Notes: a model not told the origin generated them from the letters alone. Shown: positions 45,422-59,487, counted from the first letter of the stretch. The stretch: 64,000 bases of DNA from Bradyrhizobium liaoningense (GCF_018130955.1 NZ_JAFCJM010000034.1:1-64000), one strand, 5' to 3'. Numbers and translations are program-made.

Positions 45422-45638
45422 GTGCGGGCCACTAATGACCCGCACCCGGGGCATGAACCGGAAGGCCGCAGTATGGCCCTCGCAAACAAGGTTCATGCCG
45501 ACTGACAGTCCAGCAGCAATCCGGCCGCTGGGCGCAACGGGCAAGGTGCCCGTATGACCCGAAAGGATGGACGCCATCCGAAATCCGAAAACCATGGCAG
45601 GATCGCCGGACGCTGATCATTCGCTCCGATCAGCGTCC
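45422..45638 (+). ncRNA. Structured leader RNA between rpsO and pnp
   Basis: Between the rpsO terminator and pnp there is a row of perfect stems: GTGCGGG/CCCGCAC (45422-45445), GGCATGAACC/GGTTCATGCC (45450-45499, with an inner GGCC/GGCC hairpin), GGGCA/TGCCC near 45540, GGATGG/CCATCC (45565-45579) and GGACGCTGATC/GATCAGCGTCC (45608-45638). No ORF explains them. In E. coli the pnp leader is folded and cut by RNase III for autoregulation, and an sRNA (SraG) comes from the same gap; this may be an analogous element, though homology is not claimed. Confidence 0.5.
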
Positions 45639-45707
45639 CGCAATCTTGCGCATGGTTTTTGTTTTTCGAGCCGTCCTTCTTTCGAGAACCCATGAAAGAA
45701 GACATCT

Positions 45708-47864
<2,157 letters not shown>

Positions 47865-47888
47865 GCCTCTCCGCAATACCGAAACACG

Positions 47889-47919
47889 AAGGGCGGCCTC
47901 TCGGCCGCCCTTTTTGTTT
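47889..47919 (+). terminator. Terminator after pnp
   Basis: AAGGGCGGCC / GGCCGCCCTT with loop TCTC, running into TTTTTG, 25 bases after the pnp stop. Confidence 0.85.
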
Positions 47920-47941
47920 GTGTCTGCTCCGGGGGAGCTCT

Positions 47942-48064
47942 GCTCCCTCTCCCGCTTGCGGGAGAGAGTTGGGGAGAGGGTTTCTCCTCTGGGCGAGAAC
48001 CCCGATGAGGAGAGAGCCCTCACCCGGTGCTTCGCACCGACCTCTCCCGCAAGCGGGAGAGGTG
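47942..48064. repeat. CACCTCTCCC-type repeat, copy between pnp and katG
   Basis: Left end has CCCTCTCCCGCTTGCGGGAGAG, right end CCTCTCCCGCAAGCGGGAGAGG, with TGGGGAGAGGG and GCTTCGCACC segments inside, as in the other copies. It lies between the convergent pnp and katG. Confidence 0.7.
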
Positions 48065-48074
48065 AAGAAAGACC

Positions 48075-50340
<2,266 letters not shown>

Positions 50341-50349
50341 GATTTTCTG

Positions 50350-51288
50350 ATGATAAACCTGACGCTGCGCCAGCTCCGCTATTTCGATGCGCTGGCGCGT
50401 CACGGCCATTTCGGCCGCGCGGCGGAGGCCTGCTCGATCTCGCAGCCGGCGATGTCGATGCAGATCAAGGAAATGGAAGAAACCCTCGGCGGGTTGCTGC
50501 TGGAGCGCAGCGCGCGACAGGTGACGCTGACCCGGTTCGGCGAGGAACTCGCCCAGCGCGTCCGAGACATTTTGCGCTCGGTCGACGAGCTCGGCGATTT
50601 CGCGCGTGCCTCGCGCGACCGGTTCACGGGGCGCCTGCGCATCGGCATGATCCCGACGATCGCACCCTATCTGCTGCCCAAGATCACCAAGAATCTCACG
50701 CGCCTGCATCCCGAGCTCGACATTCGCGTGCGCGAGACGATGACGCCAAAACTGATCCAGGAGCTTGCCGAAGGCCGGCTCGACACCGCGATCCTCGCGC
50801 TGCCGGTGTCCGAGGCATCGCTGACCGAGGTCGCCCTGTTCGAGGAGAATTTTCTGCTGGTGCGGCCGGGCACGGACGAGGGAACGCCGGTGCCATCCAG
50901 GGAAATGCTGCGCGAGATGCGGCTGCTGCTCCTGGAGGAAGGGCACTGCTTCCGCGACCAGGCGCTGTCGTTCTGCAACATGCAGACCTCGCCGCCACGG
51001 GAGATGCTCGACGCGAACTCGCTGTCGACCCTGGTCCAGATGGTCAGCGCCGGCATCGGCGTGACCCTGATTCCGGAAATGGCTGTGCCGGTGGAGACGC
51101 GCTCGGCCACGGTGTCGGTTGCGCGCTTCAGAGATCCTCAGCCTTCGCGAACCATCGGCATGGTCTGGCGCAAGACCAGCCCGCTGGCTCGGCAACTCCT
51201 GCAGATCTCCGAGGTGGTGTGCCTGTCGGCTGGCAAGGTGCGCGCGCGACACGCGCCCCTTTCACCTGCGCGCAAGCAGCGCGCCTAG
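50350..51288 (+). CDS. oxyR: Hydrogen peroxide-sensing regulator OxyR
   Basis: This 312-residue LysR-type activator has an N-terminal winged helix (LTLRQLRYFDALARHGHFGRAAEACSISQPAMSMQI) and a substrate-binding-type domain. The two redox Cys of OxyR are present at 200 and 209 in EEGHCFRDQALSFCNMQ, the spacing of the E. coli pair (199/208), so it should form the activating disulfide with peroxide. Divergent katG is its likely target. The product ends in an Arg-rich tail. Confidence 0.95.
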   Translation: MINLTLRQLRYFDALARHGHFGRAAEACSISQPAMSMQIKEMEETLGGLLLERSARQVTLTRFGEELAQRVRDILRSVDELGDFARASRDRFTGRLRIGMIPTIAPYLLPKITKNLTRLHPELDIRVRETMTPKLIQELAEGRLDTAILALPVSEASLTEVALFEENFLLVRPGTDEGTPVPSREMLREMRLLLLEEGHCFRDQALSFCNMQTSPPREMLDANSLSTLVQMVSAGIGVTLIPEMAVPVETRSATVSVARFRDPQPSRTIGMVWRKTSPLARQLLQISEVVCLSAGKVRARHAPLSPARKQRA

Positions 51289-51303
51289 GCTTCAGGAGCC
51301 ATC

Positions 51304-51759
51304 ATGTCGTCTGCCCTGATCCGTCCCGCGCGCCCGGACGAATATGACGAGATCGCGCGCGTGTGGATGGAGAGCTGGGTCTCGACCGGACTTGCCGAGG
51401 CCAGCAATTTCCTGCTCGCCAATCTTCGCGCGCGTATCAGGCGCGAGATCGAGGACGGCTGGAGCCTGTTCGTCGCCGACGACGATGGCACGATCGCGGC
51501 CATGCTGGCGCTGCATCTGCCACAACGTTATCTCGACCAGCTCTTCGTCGCCCCCGCCTGTCAGGGCCGCTCGCTCGGCCGGCAATTGCTGGCGTTCACC
51601 CGAACCCAACTGCCCGACGAAATCTATCTGCGCTGCGTGCGTGAGAACGAAAAAGCCTGGCGCTGGTACGAGCGCGAGGGTTTTGTGTTCGAGAAGGAGG
51701 AGGTCGCGACGGCGACCGGCTTCATGATGAAGTGCTATCGGTGGAAGAAGGCATCGTAA
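51304..51759 (+). CDS. GNAT-family N-acetyltransferase
   Basis: This 151-residue single GNAT domain has acetyl-CoA motif A as VAPACQGRSLGRQLLAFTRTQL and motif B-type YLRCVRENEKAWRWYEREGFVFEKEE, as in amino-acid or protein N-acetyltransferases. The substrate is unknown. AGGAG lies a few bases before the ATG at 51304. It follows oxyR by only 15 bases in the same direction, so co-transcription with oxyR is possible. Confidence 0.85.
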   Translation: MSSALIRPARPDEYDEIARVWMESWVSTGLAEASNFLLANLRARIRREIEDGWSLFVADDDGTIAAMLALHLPQRYLDQLFVAPACQGRSLGRQLLAFTRTQLPDEIYLRCVRENEKAWRWYEREGFVFEKEEVATATGFMMKCYRWKKAS

Positions 51760-51832
51760 ATCCTCCGCTTGCGGAGACTGCCTGCACGCTCTAGTTTGCA
51801 GCTCCCGCCTCGTCAACTTTCACTCCCGAGCC

Positions 51833-52684
51833 ATGCTGCGCAGTTTCGCCGTCACCGCCGTCCTCGCATCATGTCTTGCGACGGCGGGCTGGGCTCAGTC
51901 ACCCTCCACACCATCGGCATCCACGGCCACAGAGCCGGCCAAGCCTGCTGCGAAGAAGCAGGCGCCCAAGGCCAAACCTGCGGCGAACAAGCCTGCGGCA
52001 AGCAAACCGGCGGCGGCCGAAAGCGGCCCTTGCAGACTCGGCGTGATCTCGGTGATCGGCGAGCGCTATTCCGTCCAGAAGTTCGGGGTCACGATCTTCG
52101 AGAACGAAGCGACCGAGGTCCCCATCGACTGGGGTCTCGACGATCTCGTGTTCGCGCGGGTGCGCGCGGCAGCGGGTGGCGACCCCGGTGTCCGCAGGAT
52201 CGCTTATCCCAAAGGAGCCTTCGCGCCCTTCTACAATCCGAAATCTCTGTTCATTCCCGATCCCAGCGAGCGCCTGCCAACAATCGTCAAAAGCATCACA
52301 CCAACTGCGAATTGCGAACGCTACCTCGTCGCGACCACTTTCAAGGGGGAGTTGCCGGGATCCAAAATGGTGCTGAACGGCATCGGCGCGTACAATCAGG
52401 GCGTCGGATCGATCCTCCGTCATTCGCATTTGTTCGCCAATATCTCGATCACCCTGATCGACGGCCAAACCTATGAGCAGATCAAGCGCCCGTTCGTGAA
52501 CTTCGGCATGAACCTGGCCGCAAGCATGCGATTGACCGAGGATCCGCTCAACAAGCTCGACAATTCGCAGTTCCCCGACCCGCCTGCGGCCGCCTCGAGT
52601 AGCGCGGTCTTGCGGGAAAAGACGCGGGCGCTCGTGACCGACAGGCTCGACCGCGGGCTGCCCGGTTATCTCAAGGGAGAGTGA
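51833..52684 (+). CDS. Secreted hypothetical protein with AKP linker
   Basis: This 283-residue protein has a signal peptide (MLRSFAVTAVLASCLATAGWAQ), a Pro/Ala/Lys-rich linker at about 30-63 (repeated PAAKK, KAKPAANKPA), and a C-terminal domain of about 215 residues beginning CRLGVISVIGERYSV, with another Cys at ANCERYLV. I do not recognise the domain. The linker suggests the domain is held away from the membrane or binds peptidoglycan or another polyanion, by inference. Confidence 0.65.
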   Translation: MLRSFAVTAVLASCLATAGWAQSPSTPSASTATEPAKPAAKKQAPKAKPAANKPAASKPAAAESGPCRLGVISVIGERYSVQKFGVTIFENEATEVPIDWGLDDLVFARVRAAAGGDPGVRRIAYPKGAFAPFYNPKSLFIPDPSERLPTIVKSITPTANCERYLVATTFKGELPGSKMVLNGIGAYNQGVGSILRHSHLFANISITLIDGQTYEQIKRPFVNFGMNLAASMRLTEDPLNKLDNSQFPDPPAAASSSAVLREKTRALVTDRLDRGLPGYLKGE

Positions 52685-52831
52685 CGAACTCGATTCGCAA
52701 GACTGTTCGAGTTGACCAAGATGTCGCTCGCGGAACACGCCGTTCGCCTAGGCGTAGTGCGTTGCGAATTCGAAGCAGACACGCAATGAATGGCACCCTG
52801 CTCGTCTCACGCCGATGAAAGGTCCCGCCCC

Positions 52832-53428
52832 ATGATCAAGCTCTACTGGTCGCCACGCTCGCGTTCGTTCTCGACGATCTGGCTGATGGAGGAGAGCGGG
52901 CTGCCCTATGAGCGCGTGCTGACTGATATCTCGACCGGCGCGCAGAAGGCGCCTGACTATCTCAAGATCAATCCGATGGGCAAGGTGCCGGCGCTCTCCG
53001 ACGGCGACGCCGCGCTCGGCGAAGCGGCTGCGATCTGCGCCTATATCGCCGACCGCTATCCGGAGACAAAGCTTGCGCCAGATCTGACCGATCCGCGCCG
53101 CGCGCGCTATCTGCAATGGCTGTTCTTCTCGCCGACTTGCATCGAGCCCGCCATCATCCAGATCTTCACCAAGATCGAGGTGCCGACCTCGACGGCTGCA
53201 TGGGGCAGCGCCACGCAGGTCTTCGACGTACTCGACGCGGCCCTCGCCAAGGGACCATGGATTCTGGGCGAGGAATTTTCCGCCGCCGACATCACGATCG
53301 GCTCAGGGCTGAATTTTGCCGTGCGGCTGTTCAAGATGGTGCCGTCGCGTCCAAGCTTTGACGCCTATATCGCGCGCTGCATGGCGCGGCCCGCGTTCCA
53401 GCGCGCGGAGAAGATCGCCGCGGGCTAA
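52832..53428 (+). CDS. Glutathione S-transferase family protein
   Basis: This 198-residue protein has the thioredoxin-like GST N-terminal domain (MIKLYWSPRSRSFSTIWLMEE, YLKINPMGKVPALSDGD, GEAAAICAYIADRY) with the Ser/Thr-rich catalytic loop typical of bacterial GSTs, and an all-alpha C-terminal domain with ISxADITI-like EEFSAADITIG. It likely conjugates glutathione or acts as a peroxidase in the cytosol. The start is ATG 52832; the ORF start 52790 adds 14 residues without a motif. Confidence 0.88.
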   Translation: MIKLYWSPRSRSFSTIWLMEESGLPYERVLTDISTGAQKAPDYLKINPMGKVPALSDGDAALGEAAAICAYIADRYPETKLAPDLTDPRRARYLQWLFFSPTCIEPAIIQIFTKIEVPTSTAAWGSATQVFDVLDAALAKGPWILGEEFSAADITIGSGLNFAVRLFKMVPSRPSFDAYIARCMARPAFQRAEKIAAG

Positions 53429-53463
53429 TGCATGATCCTCGATTCGAGCCTGGCAAATTTAGG

Positions 53464-54087
53464 CTAGGCCCTTGAACCGCGCTGAATGACGGCTGCAAAC
53501 TCTGCGACTCGTTTGCCGAGAGCACGGGCGGCCTCTAGTTTCTTGTCATCGATTCCAGGGGAATCAGGTCCGGTTGTTGCACTTGCGCCGTATGCGCCGA
53601 ATGCGCCTCCGGCGCTAACTATCACCATTTGATTCATCAGCAGCGCAGCATGAATGGCCTGCATGGCCGTTTCTTTACCGTTAGAGATGGCTGCGCCCGT
53701 TACAAATGCGCCAGCCACCTTGTTCCGCATCTTGGCATCTCGGAACACGCCGAACTTCAGAAACCAATTGTCAAGAAACGCCTTGACCTCGCCTGACACG
53801 TTTCCAAAGTAGACTGGGGAGCCAACGATTACGGCGTCGGCTGACAGCAAGTCCTCTGTCGCCACATCGTTCACTCGTTTCAAGTCAACGGTCGTGTCCG
53901 CAACCGACTTGGCACCGTCTGAAACACCTTGGGCCATCTTTTCGGTGTTCCCAGTTACCGAGTGGTATGCGATCAACACCTTCACTTGACTGGCAGGCGC
54001 TTGCGCCTGACTCGATTTGCTGGCGAGAAGAACACTGGCGGCCAACGATGCCGCTCCCGCTTCCTTAAGGAAACTTCGCTTATCCAT
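53464..54087 (-). CDS. Exported flavodoxin-like FMN protein
   Basis: This 207-residue protein has an N-terminal Tat-like signal (MDKRSFLKEAGAASLAASVLLAS) followed by a WrbA/flavodoxin-type fold: KVLIAYHSVTGNTEKMAQGV (phosphate loop), IVGSPVYFGNVSGEVKAF and VTGAAISNGKETAMQAI. WrbA relatives are NAD(P)H:quinone oxidoreductases, but they are cytosolic, so an exported one is unusual. GGGAGGG precedes the ATG. Its GC content looks lower than that of its neighbours, suggesting transfer. The 312 bases upstream hold no gene. Confidence 0.75.
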   Translation of the reverse strand: MDKRSFLKEAGAASLAASVLLASKSSQAQAPASQVKVLIAYHSVTGNTEKMAQGVSDGAKSVADTTVDLKRVNDVATEDLLSADAVIVGSPVYFGNVSGEVKAFLDNWFLKFGVFRDAKMRNKVAGAFVTGAAISNGKETAMQAIHAALLMNQMVIVSAGGAFGAYGASATTGPDSPGIDDKKLEAARALGKRVAEFAAVIQRGSRA

Positions 54088-54399
54088 GACTTCCCTCCCG
54101 TCGGCTGGCGCCACGACTTTCCACGGCACAAAAAACTACGCCTGTTTCACGAACCTGAGGAGAGCGCTTTGCACTGAACGTCTCAATGGAACATCGCGTC
54201 GGTGCCGACATGCCGGCAAGTTGCGGCATTGCTGCGAGGCAGCATGCTTAGAGCCGGCGAGCCCAGGCAGAGCCGAAATAGTCTTAACCTAGGATGTTGC
54301 TGTTTCAATTGGGTCACAAGCCGTCGATGACGGCTGAGCGTGGCGACTTCCGCTTTACCCTGGGAAGGCGACGTTGAAGCGCCGCCGGCTGGCCGGCTC

Positions 54400-56448
54400 T
54401 CAGAGCTTCACCTTGAAGACGGCAAAGCCGGATTGCTGCAGGAGACCGGAGGATGTCGCCTGCACGCCATATCTGACGCCGACATCGACCTTGTCGCTGG
54501 CGGCTGCGACAAGGCCGAGATTGGCCGAGTAGATCCACGGCGACAGGCCAAGCCCGCTGGTGACAAAGCTGCTGCCGCCACCTGAAAACGCCGAATTGAT
54601 CTGCAATCCCTGATTCAGCGTGTTGTATCCGACGCCGGCGTCCGCCGTGAGATAGACCTGCTTGGCGAGCCGATAGAGGCTTTTCACTCCCGCCGTCACC
54701 GTCAGTTCGCGATAGACCTGCGAATCGACGTTGAGGCTGAACCCGCCGGCGCCGCTTTCCTGATAGGCGGCGGAGCGCACCTCGCCATAGTCCAGCCGCA
54801 GCGATGGCGTGAGTGTGAGATTGGCCGTAACCGGAATCTGCTTCCTGATCGCCGCGCCGGCGTGGCCGGTGTAGGAGCGATAGCGTGCCGTGGCGGTGTT
54901 GCCGATGAAGGTCAACGAGCGGCTTTCGCCATTGTCATTAAGTGCACCGTCGAGCTGGCCATCGAGCAGAAGGTCACGAGCGAGCGCGTAGGTGCCATAG
55001 AGTCCGATCTGGTAGGAATCGATCGCCAGGCGCTGGGGAATGGCATCGTCGCTGCCCGTGATGCTTTGATGCGAATAGGCAAACATGCCGCCAAGCATTG
55101 CGCGCGGCGATACCGTCGCGTCGACGCCGGCGGCAATGCCACCGCCGGAGGCGTTGTAGCCGGGCACGCCGTCGAGACCGCTTTGACTGACGACCCCGCC
55201 GAGGGGCTTCATCCAAAAGTGTCGCTCCGGCGCGACGCCGGGATTTAGGCCGCTGATGTCGTCGATGCGACCGGCCACGGCCTCTCGCAGCACGCGCTGG
55301 GTCGCATAGGTCGCCTGGGATGCGGCGCCGGTGAAAACCGGCAGGGTCTGATTGATCGCGGTCGAGAGGTTTTGGCCGGCGAGATTGTCGAGGGCCAGGA
55401 ATCCCGAAGCCATCGAGCCGCTCCACCCGAGCGACGTCGTCGACATCAGATAAAGCTCAGCCGCGGCGCCGAGACCGACCCTGTTGTTCTGGGCGAGCAG
55501 CGTCTGCGCATAGGGCTGGATCAGCGACATGGTCGCCAATCCGCCCGTCGGATTGCCCGTCAGGTCGTAGGTCGAGACCAGCATCTGCGAACCGGATGCA
55601 TCGCCGCTCGCCGCGCCATAGAGGCTCGTCAGCGTACCACGCGACAGCGTGTTGAAGAGAACGTTGCCTTCTGGCGTCACCGAGCCGAGCAAGGTGAAGG
55701 TGCCGCCGCCGCTTCCCGCGGGCGCGATGCCGGCGCCCCAGAAGTAGCCGTTCTGGTAGTTCGTGATGACGAAGCGTCCGGGCGTCGACGTGCCGAACAT
55801 GGCGGGGCTGACGATCCGCCACGGCGTGCCCGAGGTCCACGCCCATTGCGGCACCGAATTGGCCGGGACCGGTTGCGCGGCCGGCGGCGTGAAGGTGGCG
55901 GGATCGTAGGGCAGCATGTAGGCCCAATGCGTCACCAGGAGGCTGTCGCCGGTGATCATCTGCATTTCCATCTCGGTGACGCCGTTGATGGATCGCATGT
56001 GGCCGAGGCCGACGGTCACGGCGCCGCCCGATGTCGGCGTGAACAGCATGGTGATCTGTCCGGCCGTCGTCACAAAACCCTGGAACGTCGACGTGTCGGT
56101 CAGAAGTGCCGGCCCCAACTTGAGCTGCGCCACGCTCGTCCCGGTGAATGATCCATTCGTCGCCGTGCCGATCGACCACAAGGTCTGATCGCCGATCGGA
56201 ATTGGGTTTGAAAAGCCGCTCTTCGGCGACGCATAGGCCAGCAATTGCGCGGTCGGCACGTACCAGTGGGTATTTGAAAGCGTCGGGTCCCAGATCGCCG
56301 ATTGAGCCAGGACAGGCGAAGTGCCGCCGACCGCGACGGCGCAGGCCGCACAGGCCAGGGCCCCGGCACGAAGCGTCGCATGTCCCATCGGCAAGATCGC
56401 CCCCAAAGCTCCGATCGCATAGCGCAGACGCCACGCCATGGAAGCCAT
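54400..56448 (-). CDS. Autotransporter with C-terminal beta-barrel
   Basis: This is a 682-residue type V secreted protein. After a signal peptide (ACAACAVAVGGTSPVLAQ, about residues 32-49) there is a passenger of roughly 340 residues without the usual beta-helix repeats, then the autotransporter barrel from about 410 (HFWMKPLGGVVSQSG) to the C-terminus, with aromatic alternating strands and a terminal FAVFKVKL strand. The passenger contains Gly-, Thr- and Ser-rich stretches. Function of the passenger is not recognised; adhesion or surface enzyme activity are possible. Starts at 56448 and 56439 are both possible. Confidence 0.82.
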   Translation of the reverse strand: MASMAWRLRYAIGALGAILPMGHATLRAGALACAACAVAVGGTSPVLAQSAIWDPTLSNTHWYVPTAQLLAYASPKSGFSNPIPIGDQTLWSIGTATNGSFTGTSVAQLKLGPALLTDTSTFQGFVTTAGQITMLFTPTSGGAVTVGLGHMRSINGVTEMEMQMITGDSLLVTHWAYMLPYDPATFTPPAAQPVPANSVPQWAWTSGTPWRIVSPAMFGTSTPGRFVITNYQNGYFWGAGIAPAGSGGGTFTLLGSVTPEGNVLFNTLSRGTLTSLYGAASGDASGSQMLVSTYDLTGNPTGGLATMSLIQPYAQTLLAQNNRVGLGAAAELYLMSTTSLGWSGSMASGFLALDNLAGQNLSTAINQTLPVFTGAASQATYATQRVLREAVAGRIDDISGLNPGVAPERHFWMKPLGGVVSQSGLDGVPGYNASGGGIAAGVDATVSPRAMLGGMFAYSHQSITGSDDAIPQRLAIDSYQIGLYGTYALARDLLLDGQLDGALNDNGESRSLTFIGNTATARYRSYTGHAGAAIRKQIPVTANLTLTPSLRLDYGEVRSAAYQESGAGGFSLNVDSQVYRELTVTAGVKSLYRLAKQVYLTADAGVGYNTLNQGLQINSAFSGGGSSFVTSGLGLSPWIYSANLGLVAAASDKVDVGVRYGVQATSSGLLQQSGFAVFKVKL

Positions 56449-56536
56449 CGCGCGCAGCCTGGGTCAGGAAGCAGAAAATCGTACCGGAGTCCGCCCCATA
56501 TTTGTGGGAGGCGGCGAGGTCGGGACGCAGGAGGCC

Positions 56537-57334
56537 TCAATCCGCCTTCAGATTTTCCGGCTTCGGCTGCAGCACGATGTTGTAGCCGGAATCGACATAG
56601 TGGATCTCACCGGTCACGCCGCCCGAAAGATCAGACAACAGATACAGCGCCGAGCCGCCGAGCTCATCGAGCGTGACGCCGCGGCCGAGCGGCGAATGCT
56701 TCTGCTGGAAGGCGAACATCGCGCGCGCCTCGCCGATGCCGGAGCCGGCGAGCGTCCGCACCGGACCCGCCGAGATCGCATTCACACGGATGCCTTTCGG
56801 TCCGAAATCGGTGGCGAGATAGCGCACAGATGCCTCCAGCGCCGCCTTGGCGACGCCCATCACGTTGTAGTTCGGCATCGAGCGCTGAGAGGCACCATAG
56901 GTCAGCGTGATCATGGCGCCGCCGGCCGGCATCATCTCGGCCGCGCGCTTGGCGACCTCCGTGAAGGAGAAGCAGGAAATGACCATCGTGCGCGAAAAGT
57001 TCTCGCGGCTGGTGTCGGCGTAGCGGCCCTTCAGCTCGTTCTTGTCGGCAAAACCGATCGCATGGATCACGAAATCGAGCTGGCCCCATTTCGCGCGCAG
57101 CGCCGCGAAGGTGGCATCGACGCTGGCGATGTCCTCGACGTCGCAGGGCAGCACCAGCTCCACGCCGAGCTGCTCCGCCAGCGGCTTGACGCGCTTGCCC
57201 TGGGCGTCGCCCTGGAAGGTGAAGGCGAGCTCGGCGCCGTGGGCGTGCAACGTCTTCGCCATGCCCCAGGCAATCGAATGATCATTGGCGATGCCCATGA
57301 TCAGACCGCGCTTGCCCTTCATCAAACCTTGCAT
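56537..57334 (-). CDS. fabI: Enoyl-[acyl-carrier-protein] reductase (NADH)
   Basis: FabI (265 residues) completes each cycle of fatty acid elongation by reducing the trans-2-enoyl-ACP. It has the atypical SDR nucleotide site GKRGLIMGIANDHSIAWGMAK and the active-site Tyr and Lys in YGASQRSMPNYNVMGVAKAALEAS (Y-x6-K). The gene runs in the same direction as fabB and fabA, though a repeat separates it from fabB. Targets triclosan-type inhibitors by family knowledge. Confidence 0.93.
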   Translation of the reverse strand: MQGLMKGKRGLIMGIANDHSIAWGMAKTLHAHGAELAFTFQGDAQGKRVKPLAEQLGVELVLPCDVEDIASVDATFAALRAKWGQLDFVIHAIGFADKNELKGRYADTSRENFSRTMVISCFSFTEVAKRAAEMMPAGGAMITLTYGASQRSMPNYNVMGVAKAALEASVRYLATDFGPKGIRVNAISAGPVRTLAGSGIGEARAMFAFQQKHSPLGRGVTLDELGGSALYLLSDLSGGVTGEIHYVDSGYNIVLQPKPENLKAD

Positions 57335-57357
57335 CGTGGTTCCTATTATTCCGAGGT

Positions 57358-57455
57358 CATCGCCCGACCTGATCGGGCGATCCAGTATTGCAGAGACGGT
57401 GACGGATACGGAGAAGCCGCGGCGTACTGGATGCCCGGCTTTCGCGGGGCATGAC
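57358..57455. repeat. CGCCCGACCTGATCGGGCG-type repeat
   Basis: TCGCCCGA and TCGGGCGA (loop CCTGA) form a perfect 8-bp hairpin, and CCAGTA / TACTGG are inverted further out, ending in GCCCGGCTTTCGCGGGGC and CATGAC. It fills the space between fabI and fabB. Confidence 0.6.
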
Positions 57456-57466
57456 AGAATCTGAGA

Positions 57467-58690
57467 TCACGCATCCAGCCGGCTGAACACCAGCGTGGCA
57501 TTGGTGCCGCCGAAGCCGAAGGAGTTCGACAGCACGGTGCCGATTTTGACGTTGTCGATCCGCTTGCGCACGATCGGCATGTCGGCGAACACGGGGTCGA
57601 GCTCCTGGATGTGCGCGCTCTCGCAGATGAAGCCGTTGTTCATCATCAGGAGCGAATAGATCGCCTCCTGCACGCCGGTCGCGCCCAGCGAATGTCCCGT
57701 GAGCGCCTTGGTCGCCGAAATCGGCGGGCACTTTTCGCCGGTGCCGAACACCTTGCGCAGCGCCTCGATCTCCGGCGGATCGCCGGCCGGCGTCGAGGTG
57801 GCGTGCGGATTGATGTAGTCGACCTTTGTCTTCACGGTCGACAGCGCCATGCGCATGCAGCGCTCGGCGCCCTCGCCCGAAGGGGCGACCATGTCGTAGC
57901 CGTCAGACGTCGCGCCATAGCCGACGATCTCGCCGTAGATGCGCGCGCCGCGCGCCTTGGCATGCTCGAGCTCTTCCAGCACCAGCACGCCAGCACCGCC
58001 GGCAATGACAAAACCGTCGCGGTTGACGTCGTAAGGCCGCGACGCGGTCGCGGGCGTATCGTTGTATTTCGAGGACATCGCGCCCATGGCGTCGAACAGC
58101 ACCGACAGCGACCAATCGAGCTCCTCGCAACCGCCGGCGAAGATCACGTCCTGCTTGCCGATCTGGATGGTCTCGTACGCGTTGCCGACGCAATGGTTCG
58201 ACGTGGCGCAAGCCGACGAGATCGAATAGTTGACGCCCTTGATCTTGAACCAGGTCGCCAGCGTCGCCGACGCCGTGGACGACATCGCCTTCGGCACCGC
58301 GAACGGTCCGACGCGCTTCGGTCCCTTGGTGCGGGTGATATCGGCGGATTCCACGATGGTCCGCGCCGACGGTCCGCCCGAGCCCATGATGATGCCGGTG
58401 CGGATGTTGGAGACTTCGTCGGGTCCGAGACCGGAATCCTGGATCGCCTGCTCCATCGCGATGTGATTCCACGCCGCGCCTTGTCCGAGGAAGCGCATCG
58501 CGCGCCGGTCGACAACCGTCGCCGGATCGATCGACGGCGCACCCTGCACCTGCGACCGGAAGCCGAGCTCGGCATATTTCTCCGCCCGCGAGATGCCTGA
58601 CTTCGCCTCGTGAAGGCTCGCAAGCACTTCCTGGGTGTTGTTTCCGATGGACGAGACGATGCCCATTCCGGTGACCACAACCCGCCTCAT
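57467..58690 (-). CDS. fabB: 3-oxoacyl-ACP synthase I
   Basis: FabB (407 residues) is a condensing enzyme that elongates acyl-ACP, including unsaturated intermediates. The catalytic Cys is in [14 protein letters not shown], with the two His in [11 protein letters not shown] and [12 protein letters not shown]. The N-terminus [18 protein letters not shown] is standard. It lies 48 bases downstream of fabA, forming the usual fabA-fabB unit for unsaturated fatty acids. Confidence 0.95.
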   Translation of the reverse strand: MRRVVVTGMGIVSSIGNNTQEVLASLHEAKSGISRAEKYAELGFRSQVQGAPSIDPATVVDRRAMRFLGQGAAWNHIAMEQAIQDSGLGPDEVSNIRTGIIMGSGGPSARTIVESADITRTKGPKRVGPFAVPKAMSSTASATLATWFKIKGVNYSISSACATSNHCVGNAYETIQIGKQDVIFAGGCEELDWSLSVLFDAMGAMSSKYNDTPATASRPYDVNRDGFVIAGGAGVLVLEELEHAKARGARIYGEIVGYGATSDGYDMVAPSGEGAERCMRMALSTVKTKVDYINPHATSTPAGDPPEIEALRKVFGTGEKCPPISATKALTGHSLGATGVQEAIYSLLMMNNGFICESAHIQELDPVFADMPIVRKRIDNVKIGTVLSNSFGFGGTNATLVFSRLDA

Positions 58691-58738
58691 GACCGCCTCG
58701 CCCTAATCGTTGTCTTCTTCACGTGATCGCGCTTGTCG

Positions 58739-59260
58739 TTAGCCCAGCGACGTACCCTGCTTGAACAGGCCGACCTTCAGGTCCTTGGCGCGATAGATAA
58801 TAGCGTCATCAACCGAAAGCCACCCGTCGGCGATACCCAACACCAGCTTCGAGCGCATCACGCGCTTGATGTCGACGTTGTACACAACCTTGCGGGCCTC
58901 GGGCAGCACCTGGCCGCCGAACTTCAATTCGCTCAACCCCAGCGCGCGGCCGCGGCCCTCGCCGCCGATCCAGCCGAGGTAGAATCCAACCATCTGCCAC
59001 AGCGCGTCCAGGCCGAGACAGCCGGGCATGACGGGGTCGTTCTTGAAATGGCAGCCGAAGAACCAGAGGTCCGGCTTCACATCGAGCTCGGCGCGCACCA
59101 GGCCCTTGCCGTATTCGCCGCCGGTCTCGGAAATTTCCGTGATGCGATCGAACATCAGCATCGGCGGCAACGGCAACTGGGCATTGCCCGGGCCGAACAT
59201 CTCGCCGCGGGCACAAGCCAGCAAATCCTCGTATTCGTAACCGTTACGCCGGTTGAGCAT
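58739..59260 (-). CDS. fabA: 3-hydroxydecanoyl-ACP dehydratase/isomerase
   Basis: FabA (173 residues) dehydrates 3-hydroxydecanoyl-ACP and isomerises the product, the branch point of anaerobic unsaturated fatty acid synthesis. The catalytic His is in [22 protein letters not shown] and the Asp in the same block ([10 protein letters not shown]). The hotdog fold is complete. It is transcribed divergently from irr across 325 bases and leads the fabA-fabB-fabI run. Confidence 0.95.
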   Translation of the reverse strand: MLNRRNGYEYEDLLACARGEMFGPGNAQLPLPPMLMFDRITEISETGGEYGKGLVRAELDVKPDLWFFGCHFKNDPVMPGCLGLDALWQMVGFYLGWIGGEGRGRALGLSELKFGGQVLPEARKVVYNVDIKRVMRSKLVLGIADGWLSVDDAIIYRAKDLKVGLFKQGTSLG

Positions 59261-59487
59261 CAGTAGCCTCTATTCAAATCCCGATCGGGCGTATTTTGGC
59301 GAAATTGGCCCCCGTTTGGTAAGGGATTGCGCGCCACTCGCCGCTAACGGGCGCCAAGGCGGCCGTCAGGCCTGATTGCGCCAAAATCGGTTAAGCGGGA
59401 CCGCGCGCTCTCTAACACAGGCCTTTCCGGCGTCAAAGCGCCCGCATAGGGTAAAATCACCGCATCCGGCCCAATGTTCCCAATGAA

